A DNA stretch of 64,000 bases from an uncultured Prevotellaceae bacterium (GTDB taxonomy: Bacteria > Bacteroidota > Bacteroidia > Bacteroidales > Bacteroidaceae): the NCBI GenBank assembly GCA_902784615.1, contig CACZVN010000007.1, forward strand, positions 62,001 to 126,000. Reading direction: 5' to 3'. Of this stretch, positions 25,229 through 32,351 are shown piece after piece. Numbering within the stretch: position 1 is the first letter of the stretch; the number at the start of each line of letters is the position of its first letter. The position numbers and the translations under genes are program-made. Under the pieces are notes generated by a model. It saw only the letters and a program-made list of their open reading frames with translations, had not been told where the DNA came from and made no database searches.

Positions 25229-26008
25229 ATGAAAAGGAAAAATATTAATACAATCATAAAAGAAACTATTAACAAGTTTGTTTCTAATCTGATAAAAGAA
25301 GATATAGAATATAAATTGCAAGACGTAGATGAGTTGTATAATTATATGTGGCTCAAACCAGATGTTACAAATATCGATGCAGATATTTTCGTTGATGATG
25401 GTGAAGCATACATAAGAGACCGACACGTTCCTTTGCTTTTTGTTCGTAACGGTAAAGGCAGAGAGATTATAGAGTTTATACCAATTTCAATCTCACAAAC
25501 ACCGAAGATACTTGATAACAATTTGGCTGTTGCTATTGGTGAAAACACTATAAATCAAGTTTTTGATTTTATTAAAGCAAACACAATGGTATTAATGGAT
25601 ATGGCTAATGGAAAGTTGAATGCCGAAGAATTCATTTCAGTCATAAAAATCCCTACATATGTTAGGGAAGAAAAACATCTAATAAATGAAATGGCAACAT
25701 TAAGAAAAGCCGAAAGCAATCTTCCTATGGATATTTGGGTAGACGAAGGTGGTACATATCAAGGTCACGCACCAAGGATAAAGTTTAGAGCTTCAAGAGA
25801 ACAGAGGAATACAAGAGAGTTTAGTTCAATGTTATTGACCAACCCACCAACAATTGAAAATTATCCTCAAAGACCAGACTTAAGAGCAAGAGACTTAGAA
25901 TTACTGAAGAGTTTTGTTGTTATGAATATGGATTTACTTCTAAAATTAGCAAATGGCGAAATAGATTATAGAACTCAATTTTTACCAAACATTAAAAAAA
26001 TAGAATGA
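25229..26008 (+). CDS. Transposon passenger protein 2, unknown function, internally duplicated
   Basis: 259 residues, no recognised family. It is two copies of one unit: residues about 48-145 (IDADIFVDDGEAYI to LMDMANGKLN) and about 165-259 (LPMDIWVDEGGTYQ to LLKLANGEID). The shared frame is a D-I-W/F-V-D-D/E-G strand pair, a middle strand R-x-x-x-F/R, and a closing helix ending L-A/D-M-A-N-G-K/E. The N-terminus (NTIIKETINKFVSNLIKED) resembles that of passenger 1. Start at ATG 25229, since an earlier frame to 25148 crosses the promoter. AT-rich, with a terminator overlapping its stop. It could be a defence, addiction or regulatory cargo; nothing here shows which. Confidence 0.75.
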   Translation: MKRKNINTIIKETINKFVSNLIKEDIEYKLQDVDELYNYMWLKPDVTNIDADIFVDDGEAYIRDRHVPLLFVRNGKGREIIEFIPISISQTPKILDNNLAVAIGENTINQVFDFIKANTMVLMDMANGKLNAEEFISVIKIPTYVREEKHLINEMATLRKAESNLPMDIWVDEGGTYQGHAPRIKFRASREQRNTREFSSMLLTNPPTIENYPQRPDLRARDLELLKSFVVMNMDLLLKLANGEIDYRTQFLPNIKKIE

Positions 26009-26038
26009 GCAGTCAAGCGATGGCTGCTCATTTTTTTT
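26004..26038 (+). terminator. Rho-independent terminator after passenger gene 2
   Basis: Stem AATGAGCAG against CTGCTCATT, extended by wobble pairs, with eight T after it. It overlaps the stop codon at 26006-26008 and lies 7 bp inside the right transposon end. Confidence 0.9.
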
Positions 26039-26069
26039 AGATATTTGGGTCAACTTCTATGTTATTGCC

Positions 26070-26077
26070 ATAAATTT
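26070..26077. repeat. Target site duplication, right (ATAAATTT)
   Basis: Matches 23323-23330 exactly and directly follows the right terminal inverted repeat. Confidence 0.85.
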
Positions 26078-26088
26078 AGTACCTGGGA

Positions 26089-26162
26089 CTGACTCAACGC
26101 GGAGCCCCGGGACTGACCCAAATGCGGATGTCTCCGACTCCGCAGAGGGGTCTGTCCCCAGT
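26089..26162 (+). repeat. 74-bp dispersed palindromic repeat, second copy
   Basis: Near-identical to 22250-22323 in the cyclotransferase gene. Contains GGGACTGACCC and GGGGTCTGTCCCC cores. Here it is intergenic. Confidence 0.8.
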
Positions 26163-26180
26163 ACACAAAGGTCTGTCCCC

Positions 26181-26228
26181 AGCGTCGAAAAACTTTATCT
26201 CGGGGCCTGACCCCAAGATGAAGTTTTT
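26181..26228. repeat. REP-like hairpin (AAAAACTT...GGGGCCTGACCCC...AAGTTTTT)
   Basis: AAAAACTTTATCT pairs with AGATGAAGTTTTT around a CGGGG/CCCC core. The left part (AGCGTCGAAAAACTTTATCT) is identical to that of the hairpin at 28351-28399. Confidence 0.7.
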
Positions 26229-26261
26229 CCAAATTTATTTGGAACTTTCAGGAAAACTTCG

Positions 26262-26269
26262 TATATTTG
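26262..26269 (+). promoter_or_regulatory. -7 box of the first beta-helix gene
   Basis: Reads TATATTTG with TTTG (26238-26241) 20 bp upstream; the ATG is 31 bp downstream. Confidence 0.65.
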
Positions 26270-26300
26270 TGGCCGAAATCAACTTAAACATAACTGATCC

Positions 26301-28166
26301 ATGGACATGACTAAAAACCCGACCTTCCACACCAGGGTGGCGATGACGCTATTCCTGCTGATCCTCACCATTCTTGCCCCCACCTGTAAAGCCTGGGCAG
26401 ACTACGTGAAATACATCAATAAAGATGGGGTTGAGAAGAACGACTTAAATGCCACGAAGCTCAATGGCAGCAACTCAGCCACTACGCTCTCTGGCGTATA
26501 TTTCGTCAATAGTAACACCACCGCCAATTACTTAGACAAGATCACGCTTTCTGGCAATACGACGATCATCCTCTGCGACGGCGCAACGCTGAACATTGGC
26601 ACCAATCAGAATCCTCTCAGCGGTCCCTGTATCGACGGAGGCAACAACTCTCTCACCATCTATGGCCAGACAAACCAGACAGGGACAATAAATATCTATT
26701 GTAGTAGATCATCTCACATAAGTCTTGGTGGATCCTATAATCAGTATGGCGGCAATGTCAATCTCAATGGTACATCCGATGGGTATGGGATCACTTTATC
26801 TGGTGATAGCAAAACACATACCCTCACCCGAGGCAGTCTCACCATCAACAACGGTACTGGTGCCAGTGCCGCTATCAATCTCTCTGGTAATTCTAGTCAT
26901 ATCAATATAAGCGGTGGCACTCTCACTACCACCAACCCACGCGTTGTCACTGCCATCACCATCTCAAATACCATCTCAAATAGTACTAGTAGTATCAACA
27001 TGAGCGGCGGCGTTCTCACGGTCACAGGCAGTAATTCTGGTATTCAAGGCAATGTCACCATGAGCGGTGGCGTCCTCACAGCCACAAGCGAAGGTTGTGG
27101 CATTTGGGGCAATGTCAACATGAGTGGAGGCGTCCTCACCACTACAGGCACAACTTCTTGTGGTATCAGTGGCGATGTCACTTCCATGAGCGGTGGCGTC
27201 CTCACGGCCGAAGGCAACCAAGGCATTGCTGGCCATGTCACTTCCATGAGCGGAGGCTTCCTCACCGCTACAGGCACAAATAAAAAAGGCATTGAAGGCT
27301 CTGTCAACTTCACTGGTGGCAACTTTAAGGCCACAGGTAGCAGTGACTATGCTGGCATATCTGGCAACGTTACTCTCAGCTGGAGCAGCTGTTACGACAG
27401 TTTCACGGCCAACAGATGCACCGTCAGTATCGCTAACGGAAAGCAGTTCCTCGACGGCAGCACTCCAGTTTCGGGAAATGATATTGTGATCGACGGCACG
27501 ACGACGCTGACGCCCGACAATAGAGGTGATATTGCTAGCAGTACCCGCATCGATTTGGAGGTGCATGACGACGGTACAGGCAATTACTGGACTACGTTCT
27601 ACCACCCTGCGGTGGGTTTTAATATCAGTGCCAACGAGAATGGCGTCCCGACGGCGTATATAGCAACAGTAAGCGGGTCGAAAGTGGAACTGACAGGAAT
27701 AGAGCCTATCGGATGTATTCCCGCAGGTCAGGCAGTGATCGTGAAAGCAGCGACTAATGGAAATGGAAAAATCACTTTGACGCGTTCTGATGGCATCGCT
27801 CAGCCCAGTGGCACTAACCACCTCAAAGGTGGCGCATCAGTGACCCCTGGCAAAGTTGCCTACACCTTGTCGCGCGGCGACGGCGGAACGGGCACACTGG
27901 GCTTCTATAAGTTCAGCGGCACATCGCTCGACCCCTACAAGGCCCATCTGGAGATAGACCCATCATCCTTCAGTCCTGCGCGCGGCTTCTTCGACATCGA
28001 CGATGACGAGACAACGGGGATCCTTACCCCACCCCTTACTCCTCCCCTGATAGAGGCGGGGAGTTCCGAGGCCGCGTGGTATTCGCTCGATGGTCGCAGA
28101 CTGAGTGGCAAGCCCCAGAAAAAGGGCATCTATGTGAGAAACGGACAGAAATACATCGTAAAATAA
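26301..28166 (+). CDS. Secreted repeat protein, predicted beta-helix, with Bacteroidales C-terminal tail (module 1)
   Basis: 621 residues with a signal peptide (VAMTLFLLILTILAPTCKAWA). The centre is rich in Ser, Thr, Gly and Asn and contains five repeats of 20-22 residues (MSGGVLTATG, from about residue 233), encoded by 60-66-bp DNA repeats at 27000-27300; this is the pattern of right-handed beta-helices in surface carbohydrate-binding or adhesin proteins. The C-terminus (WYSLDGRRLSGKP, GIYVRNGQKYIVK) is a tail common on exported Bacteroidales proteins. No catalytic motif is seen. A 55-residue gene follows 14 bp downstream after a strong ribosome site. Likely surface location is inferred. Confidence 0.8.
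   Translation: MDMTKNPTFHTRVAMTLFLLILTILAPTCKAWADYVKYINKDGVEKNDLNATKLNGSNSATTLSGVYFVNSNTTANYLDKITLSGNTTIILCDGATLNIGTNQNPLSGPCIDGGNNSLTIYGQTNQTGTINIYCSRSSHISLGGSYNQYGGNVNLNGTSDGYGITLSGDSKTHTLTRGSLTINNGTGASAAINLSGNSSHINISGGTLTTTNPRVVTAITISNTISNSTSSINMSGGVLTVTGSNSGIQGNVTMSGGVLTATSEGCGIWGNVNMSGGVLTTTGTTSCGISGDVTSMSGGVLTAEGNQGIAGHVTSMSGGFLTATGTNKKGIEGSVNFTGGNFKATGSSDYAGISGNVTLSWSSCYDSFTANRCTVSIANGKQFLDGSTPVSGNDIVIDGTTTLTPDNRGDIASSTRIDLEVHDDGTGNYWTTFYHPAVGFNISANENGVPTAYIATVSGSKVELTGIEPIGCIPAGQAVIVKAATNGNGKITLTRSDGIAQPSGTNHLKGGASVTPGKVAYTLSRGDGGTGTLGFYKFSGTSLDPYKAHLEIDPSSFSPARGFFDIDDDETTGILTPPLTPPLIEAGSSEAAWYSLDGRRLSGKPQKKGIYVRNGQKYIVK
26998..27300 (+). repeat. Coding tandem repeat, 60-66-bp units
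   Basis: ATGAGCGG-type unit starts fall at 27000, 27060, 27120, 27186 and 27246 (the third reads ATGAGTGG). Unit number could change by recombination and alter protein length. Confidence 0.7.
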
Positions 28167-28180
28167 AGGAGGACTAAACT

Positions 28181-28348
28181 ATGACACATCACGACAACAA
28201 ACTCGCCTGCGCAATGCCTTGCGACAGTCAGAAGCTCGCTTACGTGAAGCCCTCGATGAAGGTCTATCCCCTCATCGCCCACTCTCATCTCCTCCAGTCC
28301 TCCACCTCCATGCCCATCGATCCCACCGAAGCAGCAGAACAGTGGTAA
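28181..28348 (+). CDS. Small protein with KPSMKVYPL motif (module 1)
   Basis: 55 residues: starts MTHHDNKLACAMPC, then AYVKPSMKVYPLIAHSHLLQSS, and a short polar tail. It follows the first beta-helix gene by 14 bp and has an excellent ribosome site (AAAGGAGG), which is unusual in this window and argues that it is translated. The motif recurs in the small gene at 30343-30486 after the second beta-helix gene, with nearly identical DNA (GAAGCCCTCGATGAAGGT). I associate the pattern K-P-x-M-x-V followed by a short hydrophobic end with many tiny uncharacterised Bacteroidales proteins. Function unknown; a partner or signal role for the large secreted protein is a guess. Confidence 0.65.
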   Translation: MTHHDNKLACAMPCDSQKLAYVKPSMKVYPLIAHSHLLQSSTSMPIDPTEAAEQW

Positions 28349-28350
28349 CC

Positions 28351-28399
28351 CAGCGTCGAAAAACTTTATCTCGGGGTCAGGCCCCAGAATCAAGTTTTT
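28351..28399. repeat. REP-like hairpin after module 1
   Basis: CAGCGTCGAAAAACTTTATC, then CGGGGTCAGGCCCC, then CAAGTTTTT: a stem of AAAAACTT with AAGTTTTT enclosing a GGGG/CCCC core. It begins 2 bp after the small-gene stop and may act as its terminator. Confidence 0.7.
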
Positions 28400-28432
28400 G
28401 CATTAAATCTGCATTAATTCGGGAATTATTCG

Positions 28433-28440
28433 TATCTTTG
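28433..28440 (+). promoter_or_regulatory. -7 box of the second beta-helix gene
   Basis: Reads TATCTTTG, 27 bp before ATG 28468. Confidence 0.6.
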
Positions 28441-28467
28441 CGCCATAAATCAACACCTATACCATTT

Positions 28468-30327
28468 ATGAATACTAAAAACATTAGACAATTTCCATTG
28501 AAGCGCCTCTCTGTAGCTTTCGCGATGATGCTGATCACGGCGACGGCCTGGGCGGAGAATGTCGATCTCTCGACGGTTACAATCAACACGACGCTCAACG
28601 ACGGCGACGTGGTGACGGGCACGCTCGACGTGGCCAACTACCCGGTGCAGATCACGATTGCCGACGGTGCGAAGGTGACCCTCAGCGACGTGACCCTCAA
28701 CGGCGTGGACGATGGCAGCTACAAGTGGGCGGGCATCACCTGCGCGGGCAATGCCACCATCCTGCTGGCCGATGGCACGACGAACACCGTGAAAGGATTC
28801 TTTAATGATTATCCCGGCATCTTTGTGCCCTCTGGCAAGACGCTCACCATTACCGTCCCTGACGGCGCAGCAGGCACGGGTAAACTCAATGTCAGCAGCA
28901 ACGGCCATGGCCCTGGCATCGGTGGCGTCTATTACACGTCGAGTTGCGGTAACATCACCATCGAGGATGGTGTAATCCATGCCACAGGCGGTACTTATGC
29001 TGCAGGTATCGGCGGTGGAGCAGAAGCCTATTGTGGCAATATCACCATCAGCGGCGGTGTCGTGACCGCCCAGGGTGGTGATTATGCTGCAGGTATTGGC
29101 GCCGGACAAGATGCCGGGTGTGGCATCATCACCATCAGCGGCGGCGAGGTGACCGCCCAGGGTGGTACTTATGCTGCAGGTATCGGCACTGGGGGTAATA
29201 CTGATGAGCATCCTTATTGTTCGCATATTGTCATCAGTGGTGGAACGGTCAATGCCACGGGCGGTAATTATGGTGCGGGCATCGGCGCAGGAAAAAAGGG
29301 CTGGTGTGGTGATATCACCATCAGCGGCGGCAATGTGACCGCTACGGGCAAAAATATGGCTGCAGCCATCGGTAGTAGCGAAGGTGGAGGATCATCTGTC
29401 AAATTATCTAGCACTTGTGGAGACATCACCATCACCAGCGGCGTATCCAGCCTCATTCTCACGAAGAATAATGCATACAACTTCATTGGTAAGGGCAGTG
29501 AAAATGCCAATGATTATAGCGATTGTGGCACGGTGACCTTCGACGATCTGATCTATTACACCAACGGCAGTACTCAGTCGCTCTTCGGTAGCGTCACCAA
29601 CGCCGTGGCTACGCAAATCGCGGGGAAGCCGGTGAACTTCAAGCGACAGTTCACCAGCGGCGTTGCCTCGACGATATGCCTGCCCTTCAGTGTCGATTTT
29701 TTCTCTCCGGGCAACAGCAGCAAGTTCTACACCTTCGTGGGTGTGAACGCTGATCGCACAGAGGTGACGATGGAGGAGGCGAACGTGGCTGAGAAACCGC
29801 TGGCGGCGAATACGCCATATCTCTTCATGCCTGCTGCCACTGGCGCAGTGACCTTCTCTGGCACGGCTCCGGCATCGGCAGCAAATATCGAGGCAGACGT
29901 GACAGATATAACAGACTGGACGTTCACGGGCACCTACGCCGAGAAGCGCTGGGACGACACGCACAACACGGCTGAGATCGGCACCATCTACGGCTTCGCC
30001 TCAGGGCAGGGCTATGAGGGTTCGCTGCCGAGCGCGGACGCAGGTACGTTCATCCGCCTCACCACGGGTGGCATCAAGCCCTTCCGCGCCTACCTGAAAT
30101 ATACGGGTGCCAGCCTGACGCGCGGCGTAATTGAAGAACTGCCCGAACAGATGACCGTCGTACTTGTAGGCGGGCGGGGTGACACCACGGCCATCGGCAC
30201 CATCGACACCCGCACGGGGGAGGTGACAACGGGTAGCTGGTACTCACTCAGTGGCCACCAGTTCAATGGCAAGCCCTCTGCGAAGGGTGTTTATATCAAC
30301 AATGGCCGTAAGGTCGTCATCAAATAA
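28468..30327 (+). CDS. Secreted repeat protein, predicted beta-helix with cysteine ladder (module 2)
   Basis: 619 residues; start at ATG 28468 because it opens a signal peptide (RLSVAFAMMLITATAWAEN) downstream of the promoter, whereas a longer frame would cross a repeat and the promoter. About residues 150-320 hold six repeats of roughly 29 residues with the pattern C-G-x-I-T-I-S-G-G-x-V-T-A-x-G-G and YAAGIG; each repeat has a single Cys at the same place. A second domain (about 370-560) and the exported-protein tail WYSLSGHQFNGKP with GVYINNGRKVVIK follow. It is a paralogue in design, not in close sequence, of the module 1 protein. A 47-residue gene lies 15 bp downstream. Confidence 0.8.
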   Translation: MNTKNIRQFPLKRLSVAFAMMLITATAWAENVDLSTVTINTTLNDGDVVTGTLDVANYPVQITIADGAKVTLSDVTLNGVDDGSYKWAGITCAGNATILLADGTTNTVKGFFNDYPGIFVPSGKTLTITVPDGAAGTGKLNVSSNGHGPGIGGVYYTSSCGNITIEDGVIHATGGTYAAGIGGGAEAYCGNITISGGVVTAQGGDYAAGIGAGQDAGCGIITISGGEVTAQGGTYAAGIGTGGNTDEHPYCSHIVISGGTVNATGGNYGAGIGAGKKGWCGDITISGGNVTATGKNMAAAIGSSEGGGSSVKLSSTCGDITITSGVSSLILTKNNAYNFIGKGSENANDYSDCGTVTFDDLIYYTNGSTQSLFGSVTNAVATQIAGKPVNFKRQFTSGVASTICLPFSVDFFSPGNSSKFYTFVGVNADRTEVTMEEANVAEKPLAANTPYLFMPAATGAVTFSGTAPASAANIEADVTDITDWTFTGTYAEKRWDDTHNTAEIGTIYGFASGQGYEGSLPSADAGTFIRLTTGGIKPFRAYLKYTGASLTRGVIEELPEQMTVVLVGGRGDTTAIGTIDTRTGEVTTGSWYSLSGHQFNGKPSAKGVYINNGRKVVIK

Positions 30328-30342
30328 ATAGGAGGAAGGATT

Positions 30343-30486
30343 ATGAAGAAACAATATATGAAGCCCTCGATGAAGGTGTATCCGCTGCGTCATCAACCGC
30401 AGTTATTGGTTGGCAGCACGCCAAACTCTGATGACTGGCTGAACTACACCCCCACCATCACCCACAACGACAAGAACCTAACTTAG
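30343..30486 (+). CDS. Small protein with KPSMKVYPL motif (module 2)
   Basis: 47 residues beginning MKKQYMKPSMKVYPLRHQPQ, then LLVGSTPNSDDW. It has a strong ribosome site (AGGAGGA) and the same position relative to its beta-helix gene as the module 1 small protein; the shared motif KPSMKVYPL is identical. The TAG stop (30484-30486) lies inside a REP-like palindrome (ACTTAGTG), so the repeat may have replaced or shortened the original C-terminus. Confidence 0.65.
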   Translation: MKKQYMKPSMKVYPLRHQPQLLVGSTPNSDDWLNYTPTITHNDKNLT

Positions 30487-30512
30487 TGCTGGGGTCAGGC
30501 CCCAACACTAAG
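30481..30512. repeat. REP-like hairpin overlapping the module 2 small-gene stop
   Basis: ACTTAGTG and CACTAAGT pair around GGGGTCAGGCCCC. A second core of the same type, TGGGGCCTGACCCC, lies at 30547-30560. Confidence 0.75.
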
Positions 30513-30618
30513 TTTTTCGACACAAGGGCCAGGTCTCACCTCCTACTGGGGCCTGACCCCGGCATTAAGTCGAGAGAAAATAATCCGCAAAATCCTTGCA
30601 TTTTTCAGGATTTCTCCC

Positions 30619-30626
30619 TATCTTTG
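30619..30626 (+). promoter_or_regulatory. -7 box of the fic gene
   Basis: Reads TATCTTTG and ends 6 bp before the ATG at 30633, predicting a leaderless or nearly leaderless mRNA. Confidence 0.55.
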
Positions 30627-30632
30627 CAGACG

Positions 30633-31412
30633 ATGTTTGAGAAAGAAGTAGAAGAATACGAACGCATCCGAAAGGAATATCAGGAGAAGATAGCCAATAG
30701 GATGGGGAAGAAGCAGTGGATGGAATACAATGAAATCCTCTTCTCTGCCCACTCCTGTGCTATTGAGGGAAACTCGTTTACTGTTGACGATACGAGAATC
30801 CTTCGCGAACAAGGCATGGCGATGATTCCTGTAGGCAAATCGTTGTTGGAGTGTACGGAAATGGCTGATCACTTCAGAGTCTTCGACTATATGGTAACCC
30901 ATCTGGATCAAACATTCGATGAAGCCCTGTTGAAAGAGGTGAATCGCCTGGTAACTGAGCACACTCTGGCTTATCGTGCTCCAGGCTGTATAGCAGGCGA
31001 ATATACTTCAGAAGACATGGCTGCCGGTGATACCGTGTTTGGCGATCACGAAGAACTGATAGCTCGTGTGCCCCGATTGATGGAGTCAACCCAGCGAGCC
31101 ATTGACGATGGGCAGCATCCGATGATTGTGGCAGCCAAATTCCATGGCTATTACGAATATCTGCATCCTTTCCGCGATGGTAATGGCAGAACAGGACGTC
31201 TGCTCTCAAACTTCATTTTACTCAGAGCAGATCATCCTATGCTGATTATTAAACTCGAGGACCGCTCGGCTTATATCTCAGCCTTGAAACAGATTCGTAC
31301 GGAAGGCTCAGATGAGTTCTTGGTTACATTCTTCTTCAAGACAGCCATCGAGCGTATGAAGAGCGAACTGGCCCAGAAAAAGAAGAACACCCTCCCTACG
31401 ATGTTCTTTTAA
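30633..31412 (+). CDS. Fic family protein (AMP-transferase fold)
   Basis: Fic proteins transfer AMP or other groups from nucleotides to Ser, Thr or Tyr of target proteins. The core motif HPFRDGNGRTGR starts at His178, so the active site is intact. An inhibitory helix motif S/TxxxEG is present N-terminally (Ser41 to Glu45-Gly46 in SCAIEGNSF), which makes it a class II, self-inhibited Fic. 259 residues, cytoplasmic. Start at ATG 30633 just after the -7 box; a longer frame back to 30486 is only translated repeat DNA. It stands alone, with REP-like repeats on both sides; no partner antitoxin is seen. Confidence 0.92.
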   Translation: MFEKEVEEYERIRKEYQEKIANRMGKKQWMEYNEILFSAHSCAIEGNSFTVDDTRILREQGMAMIPVGKSLLECTEMADHFRVFDYMVTHLDQTFDEALLKEVNRLVTEHTLAYRAPGCIAGEYTSEDMAAGDTVFGDHEELIARVPRLMESTQRAIDDGQHPMIVAAKFHGYYEYLHPFRDGNGRTGRLLSNFILLRADHPMLIIKLEDRSAYISALKQIRTEGSDEFLVTFFFKTAIERMKSELAQKKKNTLPTMFF

Positions 31413-31419
31413 CTTAGTA

Positions 31420-31495
31420 CTGGGGTCAGGCCCCAAGATAAACTGGGGACAGACCCCTCTGCGGAGTCGGAGACATCCGCATTTGGGTCAGTCCC
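31420..31495. repeat. Cluster of REP-like palindromes between fic and the DUF4294 gene
   Basis: TGGGGTCAGGCCCCA at 31421-31435, then at 31442-31495 the reverse complement of the right 54 bp of the 22250/26089 repeat. It begins 7 bp after the fic stop and ends 1 bp before the stop of the convergent gene, so it may end transcription both ways. Confidence 0.75.
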
Positions 31496-31496
31496 G

Positions 31497-32129
31497 TTAA
31501 ATTTGTCCCGATTCCACCATCCTCACCACTCTCTCCGTGAGCCTGTCCACCCCTTCGGGGTCATACTCCTTCTTCAGCGAGGCGCCGAATCCCCAGGCAA
31601 ACACCTGCCAGAATCCCGCGCGTATCGGTCCCATGAAGGCCTTGATCATGTCGTAGCTCGACGAGTGGCATTCGCGGTCGATGAGCTTGATGAGCAGCTT
31701 GCCCTGCGAGTAGGTCAGTTTCTTCATTTTCGGCTTGTAGGTACGGAAGATGTCATCCTCCACGCGCTTGATATGCTCCTGCTTGGCCTTCTCGTCGGGC
31801 AGCATGTCGAGTAGTTCGGTGGTCTCTATGAGCATCTGTCGCGCCTCCTTGGCGATGGGCAGCACCTTCTTCACGTTGGTCACGAGTCGCATGTACTGCT
31901 GCGCCTGCTTCCTGTTCTTGAAAGTGAGTGTGGGATACACATAGACGTTGTTCATCTCCATATACTGGATGCTGTCGCCTTCGTGGAGCACCTTTCCCAC
32001 CTTCACGGTGGGCACGAAAGTGGGGGAGTCCATCTCCGCGAGCGCCTGCTCGGCGGTCATCGGCTGATCCTGCGCTAGCACCTGCTGGCACATGGCCGCG
32101 CCCAATATGATCATCAAGAGTTTACACAT
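31497..32129 (-). CDS. DUF4294 family exported protein
   Basis: DUF4294 is a Bacteroidetes family of unknown function. I start at ATG 32129 (MCKLLMIILGAAMCQQVLAQ), a clean signal peptide; an earlier ATG at 32150 would place the -7 box within the gene. The mature protein has NVYVYPTLTFKNRKQAQQYMRLVTNVKKVLPIAKEAR, a helix pair, and KLTYSQGKLLIKLIDRECH, typical of the family. 210 residues. Its stop codon lies 1 bp from the dispersed repeat at 31442-31495. Confidence 0.82.
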   Translation of the reverse strand: MCKLLMIILGAAMCQQVLAQDQPMTAEQALAEMDSPTFVPTVKVGKVLHEGDSIQYMEMNNVYVYPTLTFKNRKQAQQYMRLVTNVKKVLPIAKEARQMLIETTELLDMLPDEKAKQEHIKRVEDDIFRTYKPKMKKLTYSQGKLLIKLIDRECHSSSYDMIKAFMGPIRAGFWQVFAWGFGASLKKEYDPEGVDRLTERVVRMVESGQI

Positions 32130-32136
32130 CTGGGTG

Positions 32137-32144
32137 CAAAAGTA
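32137..32144 (-). promoter_or_regulatory. -7 box of the DUF4294 gene, with -33
   Basis: Minus strand TACTTTTG, 7 bp from the ATG, with TTTG (32165-32168) exactly 20 bp upstream. Predicts a leaderless mRNA. Confidence 0.65.
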
Positions 32145-32306
32145 CGCCATATCTCCGTAAATCCCAAATTATTCATTGGAATTTACGGAGAATTAACGGT
32201 AATAATCAAGAGTGTTTTGTATCCTTTGCTTATTCATGGCTAATAAAACGTCTCCAATGAGTTAAATAATTTTGTGGAAATATTTGGTGGTTTCATGGGA
32301 ATTGAC

Positions 32307-32314
32307 TATCTTTG
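32307..32314 (+). promoter_or_regulatory. -7 box of the HhH/beta-barrel gene, with -33
   Basis: Reads TATCTTTG with TTTG (32283-32286) 20 bp upstream and 37 bp of leader. Confidence 0.65.
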
Positions 32315-32351
32315 CAGCGATAATAATTGTTTAACCCCAAATTGAATTGCT

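Larger units (their letters stand above)
23331..26069. mobile_element. IS1595-type transposon with two passenger genes
   Basis: A 2739-bp element bounded by perfect 25-bp terminal inverted repeats (23331-23355 and 26045-26069, beginning GGCAATAACATAG) and flanked by the 8-bp direct repeat ATAAATTT. It encodes an ISXO2/IS1595-family transposase with a frameshift, then a minus-strand and a plus-strand gene that are clearly more AT-rich than the host genes. Terminators lie just inside both ends (23363-23404 and 26004-26038). It landed at the stop codon of the cyclotransferase gene without destroying it. The intact ends suggest a recent insertion. Confidence 0.92.

Noticed and set aside
28219-28467. 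N-terminal extension of the second beta-helix protein
   Set aside because: It overlaps the small KPSMKVYPL gene in another frame, crosses a hairpin and the promoter, and would bury the signal peptide.
30486-30632. N-terminal extension of the Fic protein
   Set aside because: These codons are translated REP-like repeat DNA and precede the promoter; the protein fits the family from 30633.
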